NCBI RefSeq assembly: GCF_900156285.1
Contig: NZ_FTNC01000005.1
Coordinates: 98,652 to 162,651, forward strand
DNA: 64,000 bases
From: Halanaerobium kushneri
GTDB taxonomy: Bacteria > Bacillota > Halanaerobiia > Halanaerobiales > Halanaerobiaceae
Direction: 5' to 3'
In this document: piece by piece, positions 35,692 to 44,031 of the stretch
Layout: the number at the start of each line of letters is the position of its first letter
Numbering within the stretch: position 1 is the stretch's first letter
The notes under the pieces: model-generated
Databases searched by the model: none
Seen by the model: only the letters and a program-made list of their open reading frames with translations
What the model was told of the DNA's origin: nothing
Position numbers and translations under genes: made by a program

Positions 35692-37473
35692 ATGAAAAAA
35701 GGTAAAAAGAAGATTTTGTTTGTTGCTTCAGAAGCGGATCCATTTATTAAAACTGGGGGCTTAGCTGATGTTGCTGGTTCTTTACCACAGGCACTAAGAG
35801 AAGAGGGGCATGATGTTAGACTGGTGATTCCACAGTACAGACAGATTCCAGAAGAATACAAAGAAAGAATGGAATCAGTCTGCCATTTTCGGACAAAACT
35901 AGCCTGGAGAGATACATATTTAGGTGTTAACAGACTTGAGGAAGATGGAGTTCCAGTTTATTTTATTGATAATAAATATTATTTTGATCGAGATTCAATT
36001 TATGAAAATGATGACAAACATGAGCAGTTTGCTTTTTTCTCCCAGGCGGTTTTAGATATGCTGCCTGTAATTGATTTTAAACCGGATATTATTCATGCTA
36101 ATGACTGGCAGACAGGACCATTACCACTGCTTTTTGCAGATCGATACCGTCAGCAGAGCTATTATCAGGATATTAAAACTGTATTTACTATTCATAATTT
36201 AAAATATCAGGGACAGTTTGCAGGTCATTCAGCTGGAGATGTTTTGGGAGTGGCACCACATCACTGGGAAAGTGGTAATATCAGGCATAATGGTCTGCTT
36301 AATTATATGAAAACCGGGATTATGTATGCCGACCATATCACAACGGTAAGTGAAAGTTATGCTCGAGAAATTCAGACTTCGTATTTTGGTGAAGGGTTGG
36401 ATTATGCCTTAAGAATGCGAGCTGATGATCTGAGTGGAATTTTAAATGGGATTAGTTATGAAAAATTTGATCCTAAAACAAATAAAAATCTAGCTGTTCG
36501 CTTTTCTAAAGGAGAAATTGACAAAAAGCTGGCCAATAAAATTCATATTCAGCAGAAACTTGGTCTGGAAGTCAATGCTGATAAACCCTTGATTGGTTTT
36601 ATTTCGAGAATGGTTGAACAGAAAGGTCTGGATTTGGTTAGAGCTGTTTTTGATGAAATCATGGCAACTGGGGCTCAGTTTTTAATTCTGGGTACCGGTC
36701 AGAGAGAATACGAAGAATTTTTTAAGGCTAAACAGCATAAATATCCTGATAACCTTTCAGTAAATATTAAGTATGATGCTCAGCTTGCTGATCAAATTTA
36801 TGCAGGTAGTGATCTGTTTTTAATGCCTTCCAGGTTTGAGCCCTGTGGCTTAAGTCAGCTAATCAGTTTTCGTTACGGCACTATTCCAATTGTAAGAGAA
36901 ACAGGTGGTTTAAATGATACTGTAGTTTCTTATAATGAAGAAACCGGTGAGGGAACAGGATTTAGCTTCAGCAATTACAATGCTCATGACATGCTCCATA
37001 CAATTGAAAGAGCAGTTTCTTTTTATGAACAGAAAGGAGTCTGGAATAAACTGGTCAATAGAGTAATGGACCTAAATTACAGCTGGCATAATTCAGCTAA
37101 AAAATATTCCAAACTCTATAATAATCTGACTGAAGAAAAAGCTAAGCGACCTAAACAGAAAGATAAGTCTGAAATGAAAATAAAAGTTTATCAGCCTGAA
37201 AACGCTGAAAAACTTAAAGTTAAATCGAAAGCTAAGAAAACGGAGGCTCCCAGCAAGAAAACTGCTTCCAAAAAGAAAAGAAAAAAAGTTAATATTAATC
37301 AGGCTGCAGCGGCAGAACTGGCTGAACTTCCGGGGATTGGAAATGCCTATGCAGAGAGAATAGTTGCCTATCGGGAGGAAAATGGAGATTTCAAAAAGAA
37401 ATCTGAGTTAACAATGGTTAAGGGAATTGGTAAGAAAAAATATCAAAAAATATCTTCATTACTGACTCTTTAG
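35692..37473 (+). CDS. glgA: Glycogen synthase with C-terminal ComEA-like HhH domain
   Basis: A 593-residue protein. Residues 1-475 are a complete GT5 glycogen synthase that adds glucose from ADP-glucose: FIKTGGLADVAGSLPQAL, HANDWQTGPLP, FISRMVEQKGLDL and RFEPCGLSQL. A lysine-rich linker follows (about 480-532). Residues 533-593 are a double helix-hairpin-helix like the DNA-binding domain of ComEA: VNINQAAAAELAELPGIGNA, then IVAYREENGDFKKKSEL and VKGIGKKKYQKI. Usual GlgA ends near residue 480. The reading frame is continuous through the junction, so no frameshift is seen. The tail might bind DNA or polyanions, or a protein partner; that is unknown. It is divergent from glgBCD. Confidence 0.93.
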   Translation: MKKGKKKILFVASEADPFIKTGGLADVAGSLPQALREEGHDVRLVIPQYRQIPEEYKERMESVCHFRTKLAWRDTYLGVNRLEEDGVPVYFIDNKYYFDRDSIYENDDKHEQFAFFSQAVLDMLPVIDFKPDIIHANDWQTGPLPLLFADRYRQQSYYQDIKTVFTIHNLKYQGQFAGHSAGDVLGVAPHHWESGNIRHNGLLNYMKTGIMYADHITTVSESYAREIQTSYFGEGLDYALRMRADDLSGILNGISYEKFDPKTNKNLAVRFSKGEIDKKLANKIHIQQKLGLEVNADKPLIGFISRMVEQKGLDLVRAVFDEIMATGAQFLILGTGQREYEEFFKAKQHKYPDNLSVNIKYDAQLADQIYAGSDLFLMPSRFEPCGLSQLISFRYGTIPIVRETGGLNDTVVSYNEETGEGTGFSFSNYNAHDMLHTIERAVSFYEQKGVWNKLVNRVMDLNYSWHNSAKKYSKLYNNLTEEKAKRPKQKDKSEMKIKVYQPENAEKLKVKSKAKKTEAPSKKTASKKKRKKVNINQAAAAELAELPGIGNAYAERIVAYREENGDFKKKSELTMVKGIGKKKYQKISSLLTL

Positions 37474-37500
37474 CCAAGATAACAGTTAAAAAAGCAACCT

Positions 37501-37527
37501 GGCCGTCTTAAATGGCGGTCTTTTTTT
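37501..37527 (+). terminator. Rho-independent terminator
   Basis: GGCCGTC pairs with GGCGGTC, using G-U pairs, across a short loop and is followed by seven T. It ends the glgA transcript. Confidence 0.75.
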
Positions 37528-37577
37528 GCTGAAATTTGATAAAAAAATCACAATTTGATAGAAATTTTCATTTTTGT

Positions 37578-37606
37578 TTGCTTATAGCTTTTAGATTAAA
37601 TATAAT
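37578..37606 (+). promoter_or_regulatory. Promoter of isomerase-like/SUF operon
   Basis: TTGCTT at 37578-37583 and TATAAT at 37601-37606 are 17 bases apart. The first gene begins at 37670. Confidence 0.55.
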
Positions 37607-37669
37607 AGATATAGAGTAAAGTTAGAACTTAATTTAAAATATATTTTGAAATTAGTTGGAGGTAATAAA

Positions 37670-38893
37670 ATGAAAATTGCACTGGTTTCTATTGTGTCTG
37701 AGATTCATGATGAAGATAGAATTAATGAGACTCTAAAAGAAAGTTATCAAATTTTAAACAAAAATTTTGAGCTGGAGGAGATAAAGGCTGACGAAATTCC
37801 TTTCACTGATTTTAGTGAATATGATTTAACTATTAATTTTATTAAATCAGGGGGTTCGGAAAGTATCTTTGCAGAAAATGTTGAATATTTACCTCAGCCT
37901 GCTTATTTACTGGCAACTGAACTTCATAATTCGCTCCCTGCTTCACTGGAGATACTTAGTTTTTTGAATGCAGAGGGTCTGGATGGAAAAATACTGCATG
38001 GAGAAATGGAAGATCTGATTGTAGAAATTGAAGAGCTGGCAGCCTATAAGAAGGTTCGAGATAGAATTGCTGAGGCAAGGCTGGGTGTTATCGGTCAGCC
38101 TTCAGACTGGTTGATTGGCAGTAAGGTTGATTATCAGCATGCGGCTCATCACTGGGGGACTGAATTTATAGACATTGAACTGGAAGAAATCTATCAGGAG
38201 CTTGAGCGGGTGGACTCTGCTAAGGCAAAAAGAATTGCAGCTGATTTTTTAGAAAATGCTGCTGAAATTGTAGAAAGTAATGAATCAGATCTGGTGGAGG
38301 CTGCAAAAATTTATCTGGCTTTAAAAGAAGTAATTACAGAAAATGATTTAGATGCTCTGACTATTCGCTGTTTTGATATAGTAATGGAGTTAAATACTAC
38401 CGGCTGTCTGGCACTGGCACTTTTAAATAATGAAGGACTTGTTGCTGGATGTGAAGGTGATGTACCGGCTGCATTTACTATGTTTTTAGCCTATCAGTTA
38501 ACCGGACAAATGCCTTTTATGGCCAATCCGGCAGCAATAGATAAAAAGAAGGATGAGATACAATTTGCTCACTGTACTGTAGCTACTAATATTAGTAAGG
38601 ATTATATAATTAGATCTCATTTTGAAACTGGTATTGGGGTTGGAATTCAGGGGATTTTAGCCGAGGGTCCGGTTACAGTATTTAAAATTGGGGGCGCCGG
38701 CCTGGAACAATATTTTGTAGCCGAAGGAGAAATTATAGAAAATATGGATTCTCCTAATGCCTGCAGAACACAGCTTAAGATTTCTTTACCCCAGAGTTCA
38801 GATTATTTCTTAAATGATGCTATTGGTAATCATCATTTGATTATTCCGGGTAAGCATGCAGATAAAATCAATGAGTTTTTAGGTATGGAATAA
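37670..38893 (+). CDS. L-fucose/L-arabinose isomerase-like protein
   Basis: A 407-residue protein with an N-terminal Rossmann-like half and a C-terminal half like the FucI/AraA superfamily (GLVAGCEGDVPAAFTMFLAY, PFMANPAAIDKK, FAHCTVATNI). The acid residue in EGD and the histidine in AHC fit metal and substrate binding of these aldose-ketose isomerases. The true substrate is unknown. ATG 37670 follows GGAGG. It is 25 bases before sufC, an unexpected partner for a sugar isomerase-like gene. Confidence 0.78.
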   Translation: MKIALVSIVSEIHDEDRINETLKESYQILNKNFELEEIKADEIPFTDFSEYDLTINFIKSGGSESIFAENVEYLPQPAYLLATELHNSLPASLEILSFLNAEGLDGKILHGEMEDLIVEIEELAAYKKVRDRIAEARLGVIGQPSDWLIGSKVDYQHAAHHWGTEFIDIELEEIYQELERVDSAKAKRIAADFLENAAEIVESNESDLVEAAKIYLALKEVITENDLDALTIRCFDIVMELNTTGCLALALLNNEGLVAGCEGDVPAAFTMFLAYQLTGQMPFMANPAAIDKKKDEIQFAHCTVATNISKDYIIRSHFETGIGVGIQGILAEGPVTVFKIGGAGLEQYFVAEGEIIENMDSPNACRTQLKISLPQSSDYFLNDAIGNHHLIIPGKHADKINEFLGME

Positions 38894-38918
38894 CATTTAA
38901 ATTCACAGGAGGAATATA

Positions 38919-39668
38919 ATGTCGAAATTATTAGAAGTTAAAGATCTGCATCTGAAAATTGAAGATGCAGAAATTTTAAAAGGAATGGAATTTTCTCTGG
39001 AAAAGGGAGAGGTATTTGCTTTAATTGGGCCAAATGGCTGTGGGAAATCTACTCTGGCCTATACACTAATGGGGATTAATAATTACCATCCTCAAAAAGG
39101 GGAAATGATTTATAAGGGTGAAAAAATAAATGAGCTGGCGATTAATGAGAGAGCTAAAAAGGGGATTACCTTGGCCTGGCAGGAACCAGCTCGTTATCAG
39201 GGAGTAACTGTCCGAGAATTTCTATCACTTGGTTTAAAAAGCCAGAGAGAAGAAGTAACTGAAGAAAAATTAAAAGAAGCTTTAAATAAGGTAGCAATTA
39301 ATCCAGCTCAGTATTTAAACCGTTTTGTTGATAAGAGTTTGAGTGGTGGGGAAAGAAAAAGAATTGAGCTTGCTTCCTTAATTTTAATGCATCCTGAACT
39401 GATTATTTTAGATGAGCCGGACTCGGGTGTGGATATTGTTGCTTTAAATAACATTGCTGAGATGATTAATTATTTTAAGGATTCTGGCAGTGGTATTCTT
39501 TTAATAACTCATTCTGAAGAAATGCTGGAGTATGCAGATCGAGCTGCCTTAGTTTGTGAAGGGGAGATTATCCGTCAGGGTAATCCAGCAGATATCAGTG
39601 AATATTTTAAGTCATTTTGTTTTCCCTGTGCTAAAGAAGAAGATTGTGAGACGGAGGTGGCCAGTTAA
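38919..39668 (+). CDS. sufC: SufC-like ATPase of a minimal SUF system
   Basis: A 249-residue ABC-type ATPase for iron-sulfur cluster assembly. Walker A is GPNGCGKST, the signature LSGGERKRIELA, and Walker B LIILDEPDSGVD. The helical insertion typical of SufC (ITLAWQEPARYQGVTVREF) is present. The C-terminus carries an extra CFPCAKEEDC cysteine group, which could bind metal or a cluster. Its end overlaps the next gene by one base. No sufD, sufS or sufU follows, as in the two-gene SMS systems of anaerobes and archaea. Confidence 0.9.
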   Translation: MSKLLEVKDLHLKIEDAEILKGMEFSLEKGEVFALIGPNGCGKSTLAYTLMGINNYHPQKGEMIYKGEKINELAINERAKKGITLAWQEPARYQGVTVREFLSLGLKSQREEVTEEKLKEALNKVAINPAQYLNRFVDKSLSGGERKRIELASLILMHPELIILDEPDSGVDIVALNNIAEMINYFKDSGSGILLITHSEEMLEYADRAALVCEGEIIRQGNPADISEYFKSFCFPCAKEEDCETEVAS

Positions 39669-40606
39669 TGAATGATTACCAAATGATGGTTGACGCCTAC
39701 AAAGAAGCGGGTGGGGATGATGTTTTTGCGGACAGTGAAGTAGCCCATCTGGTTTTGGAAAGAGACAAAATTTTAGGAATGCATGCCGTTGAAGGCCTGG
39801 AAGTGGAAGCAGATAAAATTAGTAATGATACAGTTAAAGTAAAAGTTACTATTAAAGAAGGTTATAAAATTAAAAATCCTGTTCACATGTGTTTTGGGGT
39901 TTTGCCTAAAGAAGGACGCCAAAAAATCGAGATGAAGGTAGAAGTACAAAAAGATGCTCAGGTAGAAGTTAGAGCTGATTGTGTTTTTCCTAATGCTGTT
40001 CAGGTCGAGCATATTATGGATGCAGTGATTAATATAGCAGCCGGAGGTAGTTATATTTATAAGGAGCATCATTTTCATGGGGATAATGGTGGGGTAGAGG
40101 TAATAGCAAAATCTGATATTAATGTTGAGTCCTACGGAAAACTTGTAACTAAATTTGATTTACTTAAAGGCAGAGTTGGTAAAATAGATTTTGATTATGA
40201 GGCGAATATCGCAGAACATGGAACAGTAGAAATGCTGGCTCGAATTAGTGGGCAGCAGGATGATCTGGTTAAAATTCGAGAAGCAGCCCACTTAAAAGGA
40301 GAGTCGGCCCGGGGAATTTTAGATTCCAAAATAGCTCTTAAGGATCAGGCTGAAGCTGAAATCTATAATGAATTAACTGCAGATGCTGCTGAAGCAATGG
40401 GTCATGTTGATTGTACAGAAATTATTAAAGATCAGGCAATTGCCCGCGCGATTCCAATAGTAGATGTGCGGCATCCGGAGGCAAAAGTTACCCATGAGGC
40501 AGCAATTGGTAGTGTGGACAGTACTCAGCTGCAGACACTGATGGCTCGAGGCTTAGATGAAGAAGAAGCTTCTGAGGTTATTATTCAGGGTTTACTTAAC
40601 GATTAA
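39668..40606 (+). CDS. sufB: SufB/SufD-like scaffold of a minimal SUF system
   Basis: A 312-residue member of the SufBD family, much shorter than usual SufB (about 470). It has the beta-helix core (DAQVEVRADCVFPNAVQVEH, YIYKEHHFHGDNGGVEVIAKS) and the typical C-terminal VTHEAAIGSVDSTQLQTLMARGL. With the preceding ATPase it makes the scaffold on which Fe-S clusters are built. A cysteine (Cys near residue 103) and His-rich HHFHGD may be cluster ligands. ATG 39668 overlaps the sufC stop, showing coupling. Confidence 0.9.
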   Translation: MNDYQMMVDAYKEAGGDDVFADSEVAHLVLERDKILGMHAVEGLEVEADKISNDTVKVKVTIKEGYKIKNPVHMCFGVLPKEGRQKIEMKVEVQKDAQVEVRADCVFPNAVQVEHIMDAVINIAAGGSYIYKEHHFHGDNGGVEVIAKSDINVESYGKLVTKFDLLKGRVGKIDFDYEANIAEHGTVEMLARISGQQDDLVKIREAAHLKGESARGILDSKIALKDQAEAEIYNELTADAAEAMGHVDCTEIIKDQAIARAIPIVDVRHPEAKVTHEAAIGSVDSTQLQTLMARGLDEEEASEVIIQGLLND

Positions 40607-40613
40607 CGTAAAG

Positions 40614-40705
40614 GTGCCGTGTACCACCCGGTTTGTGTCGCAATTAGTCGAAAAAAGGGTGTTTTAGACCAAAAACAACAAAAGCCGGGTGGTACGGTAC
40701 GTGCA
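40614..40705 (+). promoter_or_regulatory. GC-rich inverted-repeat element, possible cis RNA
   Basis: GTACCACCCGG at 40621-40631 is exactly complementary to CCGGGTGGTAC at 40685-40695. Outside these arms GTGC (40614-40617) can pair with GCAC (40702-40705). The 53-base interior can form a TGTTTT/AAAACA hairpin. It stands out by GC content and lies between the suf operon and the ABC transporter gene, 48 bases before its start. The GGGTGGTAC segment recalls the T-box motif, but the rest does not fit a T-box leader. Confidence 0.5.
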
Positions 40706-40753
40706 CATAAATGAACACAAATAAAAAGAAACAGGCATAAGGGAGGAATAATT

Positions 40754-41704
40754 ATGTTAAAGAGAAAGAAATCATTAACATTAATTTTACTTTTAAGTAT
40801 AATGGTCCTGGCAGTTCTACCTGCTGCAGCAAAGGAGATAAATATTCAGGCTCCTACTGTTCCGGCAGCACTTCCGTTTTTATGGATGCAGGAGAAGGCC
40901 GAATTACCGGAAGCTGTTGATTTAAAGATTAATCTTTCTTCTGATCATCAGCGAGGAATTTCCTTGCTAGCTCAGAATGATATTGATTTTTTAATAACTG
41001 GCTCTAATCTGGGAGCTAATGCCTATAATCGTGGCATTGATTTAAAAATGTTAAATATTAATACCTGGGGAATCGATTATCTTCTAACAGATGGTTTTAA
41101 GGCAGATAACTGGCAGGATTTAAAAGGAAAAGATCTTGTATTACCACTTCAGGGAGGTCCTTTAGATTTTCTGGCCCGCTATCTGGCAGCTGAAAATGGA
41201 GTCGACCCTGAGACAGAAATTAATCTGGTTTATCGGCCCCTGCCTGGTGCTGCTCAATTATTTATGGCAGGAGAATTTGATGCTATTATTTTACCTGAAC
41301 CACTGGTAACAGTAAGCCTGGCTAAACGTAAGAGTGCAGAAATCTCAATGGATATTCAAAAAGAATGGGCTAAAATTCATGGAGATGATCGAATTCCTTT
41401 TGTAGCTCTGTTCGTAAATGGAAAATTTGCCAGTGAATACCCCCAGTTTACAGATATTATCGACGGTTATTATAAACAGGGCATAAATTGGGTTAATAAT
41501 AATCCAGAAGCTGCAGCTCAGCTTGCCTCCCGACATTTTGGGATGCCAGCACCTATATTAAAAAAATCTTACAGCAGAATTAATCTGAATATATATCCTG
41601 ACTCAGAAAGCAGTGAGCTAACGGAACTTTATTTTGGAGAAATGCTGAAAATGTATCCGGACTTAATAGGTGGAAGTATGCCCGATGAAGAATTTTATTA
41701 TTAA
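40754..41704 (+). CDS. ABC transporter substrate-binding protein (NitT/TauT-like)
   Basis: A 316-residue secreted binding protein. Residues 1-26 are a signal peptide (basic KRKK, then a leucine-rich core, ending near PAAAKE). There is no lipobox cysteine, so the protein is probably free in a periplasm, which fits a two-membrane organism. The fold resembles NMT1/SsuA binding proteins (FLITGSNLGANAYN, GEFDAIILPEPLV). The ligand is unknown: candidates are sulfonates, nitrate-like anions, pyrimidine precursors. It overlaps the permease by 20 bases. Confidence 0.88.
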   Translation: MLKRKKSLTLILLLSIMVLAVLPAAAKEINIQAPTVPAALPFLWMQEKAELPEAVDLKINLSSDHQRGISLLAQNDIDFLITGSNLGANAYNRGIDLKMLNINTWGIDYLLTDGFKADNWQDLKGKDLVLPLQGGPLDFLARYLAAENGVDPETEINLVYRPLPGAAQLFMAGEFDAIILPEPLVTVSLAKRKSAEISMDIQKEWAKIHGDDRIPFVALFVNGKFASEYPQFTDIIDGYYKQGINWVNNNPEAAAQLASRHFGMPAPILKKSYSRINLNIYPDSESSELTELYFGEMLKMYPDLIGGSMPDEEFYY

Positions 41705-42437
41705 ACCATTCTGGTTTTTATTAATAATTATTTTTCTAATCTGGGACAGGGGAGCAGCTGGACTTAACAGCCTCATCCTGCCCTCGATTGGAGATAGCTA
41801 TCAGGCTTTAAAAGAAATAGCGATTTCTGGTATTTTAGTTAAGAGCTTTTTAATAACTTTAAGAAGAACAATAATTGCTTATGGTAGTGCCGTGGTGGTC
41901 GGAATTATTCTGGCACTTTTACTGCATCGATTTTCTTTAATGCGGCAAACATTTCGACCTTTAATTACAATTATTCAGGCTACACCACCGGTTGTCTGGG
42001 TTTCTCTTGCGGTTGTCTGGTTTGGAGTTGCTGATGATCTAACTCCTATATTTTTAATTTTTATTGTTTCACTGCCTGTTATTTTTGTTAATATTTTTCA
42101 GGGGCTTGAAGAGATGAATACTGATCTAATCGAAATGGCAGAGGCTTATTCTACTCCTCGGTTTAGAATTTTAAAAGAAATCTATTTACCATCATTACTG
42201 CCGGCATTGGTTTCCGCTTTGAGTATAGCTTTTGCATTTGCCTGGAAGTCTTCAGTTTTTGCAGAATTTATTGCTTCCTCAAGTGGGATTGGGTATCAGC
42301 TCAGTCGTGCAAATTCGTTGATGGCGACTGATCGTTTATTTGCCTGGACAATTATTTTGATATTATTTATGCTATTTGTAGAATATTATCTTTTAGAGAA
42401 ATTAAAAGATTATGTCAGCAGGTGGAAAAATGACTGA
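41685..42437 (+). CDS. ABC transporter permease (NitT/TauT-like)
   Basis: A 250-residue inner-membrane protein with about six membrane segments. The cytoplasmic EAA loop reads EMAEAYSTPRFRILKEIYLP, which contacts the ATPase. Start ATG 41685 is eight bases after GGTGGAAG and lies inside the end of the binding-protein gene; a start at 41670 was judged less likely. The stop overlaps the start of the ATPase gene. Confidence 0.9.
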   Translation: MKNFIIKPFWFLLIIIFLIWDRGAAGLNSLILPSIGDSYQALKEIAISGILVKSFLITLRRTIIAYGSAVVVGIILALLLHRFSLMRQTFRPLITIIQATPPVVWVSLAVVWFGVADDLTPIFLIFIVSLPVIFVNIFQGLEEMNTDLIEMAEAYSTPRFRILKEIYLPSLLPALVSALSIAFAFAWKSSVFAEFIASSSGIGYQLSRANSLMATDRLFAWTIILILFMLFVEYYLLEKLKDYVSRWKND

Positions 42438-43200
42438 AAAAAATAAGATTTTAGAGCTTAAAAGTATCAATAAGTCCTATCAGAAATTAAGGGTTTTAAA
42501 AGATTTCAATTTAGAAGTCAATCAGGGCGAAATTTGCTGTCTTCTTGGTCCTTCTGGCAGTGGTAAAACAACTATTTTTCGTATTGCCTCAGGTCTCGAA
42601 TCAGCAGACTCAGGCAGAGTAGAAAAAAATAATGATCCCCGTTTTGCCTATGTTTTTCAAAACCCGAGACTCCTGCCCTGGAAAACAGCTGTTGAAAATT
42701 TAATTTTTGTTCAAAAAAATTATGGTCTGGAAAACGAAACAAAATTAAGAGATTTACTTTTTAATTTATCAGGACTGGAAGATTTTAAAGATGCTTATCC
42801 TCATGAATTATCAGGAGGAATGCAGCAGCGTCTGGAGTTAATTAGAGCTTTTGCAGTAAAACCTGATTTAGTATTTCTGGATGAACCTTTTAAGTCTCTG
42901 GACATGAAAACAAAAGTTAATTTAAGAAAATTGATCAGTTTAATTCAGGCTGAGAGCGGTATTACAATTTTCCTGATCACACATGATCCCGAAGAAGCTC
43001 TTTTGCTTGCTGATCGAATTTATATTCTTGCCGCTGAGGCTGAAGGAATAAAAAAAGAGATAAAAATTGAAAAACCTAGAGAAAAAAGAAAAATTGCTGA
43101 TCCACAACTTTATCAGCAGCTGGAAAATATAATGGATATTTTTACTGATCTAGTTTCCGATTTGAATTATGCAGTTGAAGATATTAGAAGTTTATTTTAA
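42430..43200 (+). CDS. ABC transporter ATP-binding protein (NitT/TauT-like)
   Basis: A 256-residue ATPase. Walker A is GPSGSGKTT, the Q-loop VFQNPRLLPW, the signature LSGGMQQRLELI and Walker B LVFLDEPFKSLD, with the switch histidine in ITHDPEEAL. ATG 42430 is preceded by AGGTGGA, and the gene overlaps the permease stop by eight bases. The three transporter genes are one operon. The patatin gene follows after 54 bases and may be co-transcribed. Confidence 0.92.
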   Translation: MTEKNKILELKSINKSYQKLRVLKDFNLEVNQGEICCLLGPSGSGKTTIFRIASGLESADSGRVEKNNDPRFAYVFQNPRLLPWKTAVENLIFVQKNYGLENETKLRDLLFNLSGLEDFKDAYPHELSGGMQQRLELIRAFAVKPDLVFLDEPFKSLDMKTKVNLRKLISLIQAESGITIFLITHDPEEALLLADRIYILAAEAEGIKKEIKIEKPREKRKIADPQLYQQLENIMDIFTDLVSDLNYAVEDIRSLF

Positions 43201-43254
43201 TAATTATATTTGTTATCTCCTTCTAAAATAGAAATAAAAAGAAAGGATGATTTT

Positions 43255-44004
43255 ATGCCACCAACTGTCGGAATTGCCCTGTCCGGGGGAGGAGTTAAGG
43301 GGTTTGCTCATCTGGGAGTACTTAAAGCACTGGAAGAAAAAGGAATTAAACCAGACTTGCTGGCCGGGGTCAGTGCTGGAGCAATAGTCGGTTCCTTTAT
43401 TGCAGCAGGTAAAAGACCCGAAGAGGCGATGGAACTAATTAATGAAAGTGATTTTTTTGATTTTGCTAAATTGAGTATTCCTAATCGTGGAATTTTTACA
43501 CTGGATAATATGACAGAAAACTTAGAAAAATCACTTGGTGTTAGAAGCTTTGCAGATTTAAAAATCCCTTTTTATGTTGGGGCTGCAAATCTAGAAAAAG
43601 CTAGAATGGAATATTTTAATCAGGGAGATTTGATTAAAATAATTCAGGCCTCTTCTTCAATTCCAGTACTTTTTTCTCCGGTTGAAATTAATGGAGATCT
43701 TTATGTTGATGGAGGTTTGTTTGAAAATTTACCGGTTAATCCACTGCTCAATAAATGTGACAAAATAATAGCAGTTAATGTGATGCCAGTAAAATTGGAA
43801 GAAAAAATTGAAAGTATAACAGATATCGCGGTTAGAACTTTTCAACTAAAAACAGTTGCAAATGCAATGGAGCTCAGAAAAAAGGCAGATGTTTATATTG
43901 AACCGACCGGGATTGAGGAGTATAATATTTTAAATACAAAGTACAGTCAGGAATTATATGAACTTGGTTATGATTATTGCAAAAATATGGAGATTGATAT
44001 CTAA
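43255..44004 (+). CDS. Patatin-like phospholipase (RssA type)
   Basis: A 249-residue lipid acyl hydrolase. The oxyanion motif is SGGGVKGFAHLGVL, the nucleophile serine lies in GVSAGA, and the catalytic aspartate in DGGLFENLPVNP. There is no signal peptide. ATG 43255 follows AAAGGATGA, so the upstream start was rejected. The next gene, 27 bases on, modifies phospholipid acyl chains, so both may serve membrane lipid remodelling. Confidence 0.9.
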   Translation: MPPTVGIALSGGGVKGFAHLGVLKALEEKGIKPDLLAGVSAGAIVGSFIAAGKRPEEAMELINESDFFDFAKLSIPNRGIFTLDNMTENLEKSLGVRSFADLKIPFYVGAANLEKARMEYFNQGDLIKIIQASSSIPVLFSPVEINGDLYVDGGLFENLPVNPLLNKCDKIIAVNVMPVKLEEKIESITDIAVRTFQLKTVANAMELRKKADVYIEPTGIEEYNILNTKYSQELYELGYDYCKNMEIDI

Positions 44005-44031
44005 CTCAAAAACTGCACAGGAGGTATAAAA

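Noticed and set aside
37200..37300. Frameshift joining glgA with a separate comEA-like gene
   Set aside because: The frame is continuous, and I found no start or ribosome site for a separate gene before the HhH part.
40681..40700. GGGTGGTAC resembling the T-box motif
   Set aside because: A T-box leader needs a specifier loop, about 200 bases and an aminoacyl-tRNA or amino-acid gene downstream. Here the element is only about 92 bases and its partner arm comes first.
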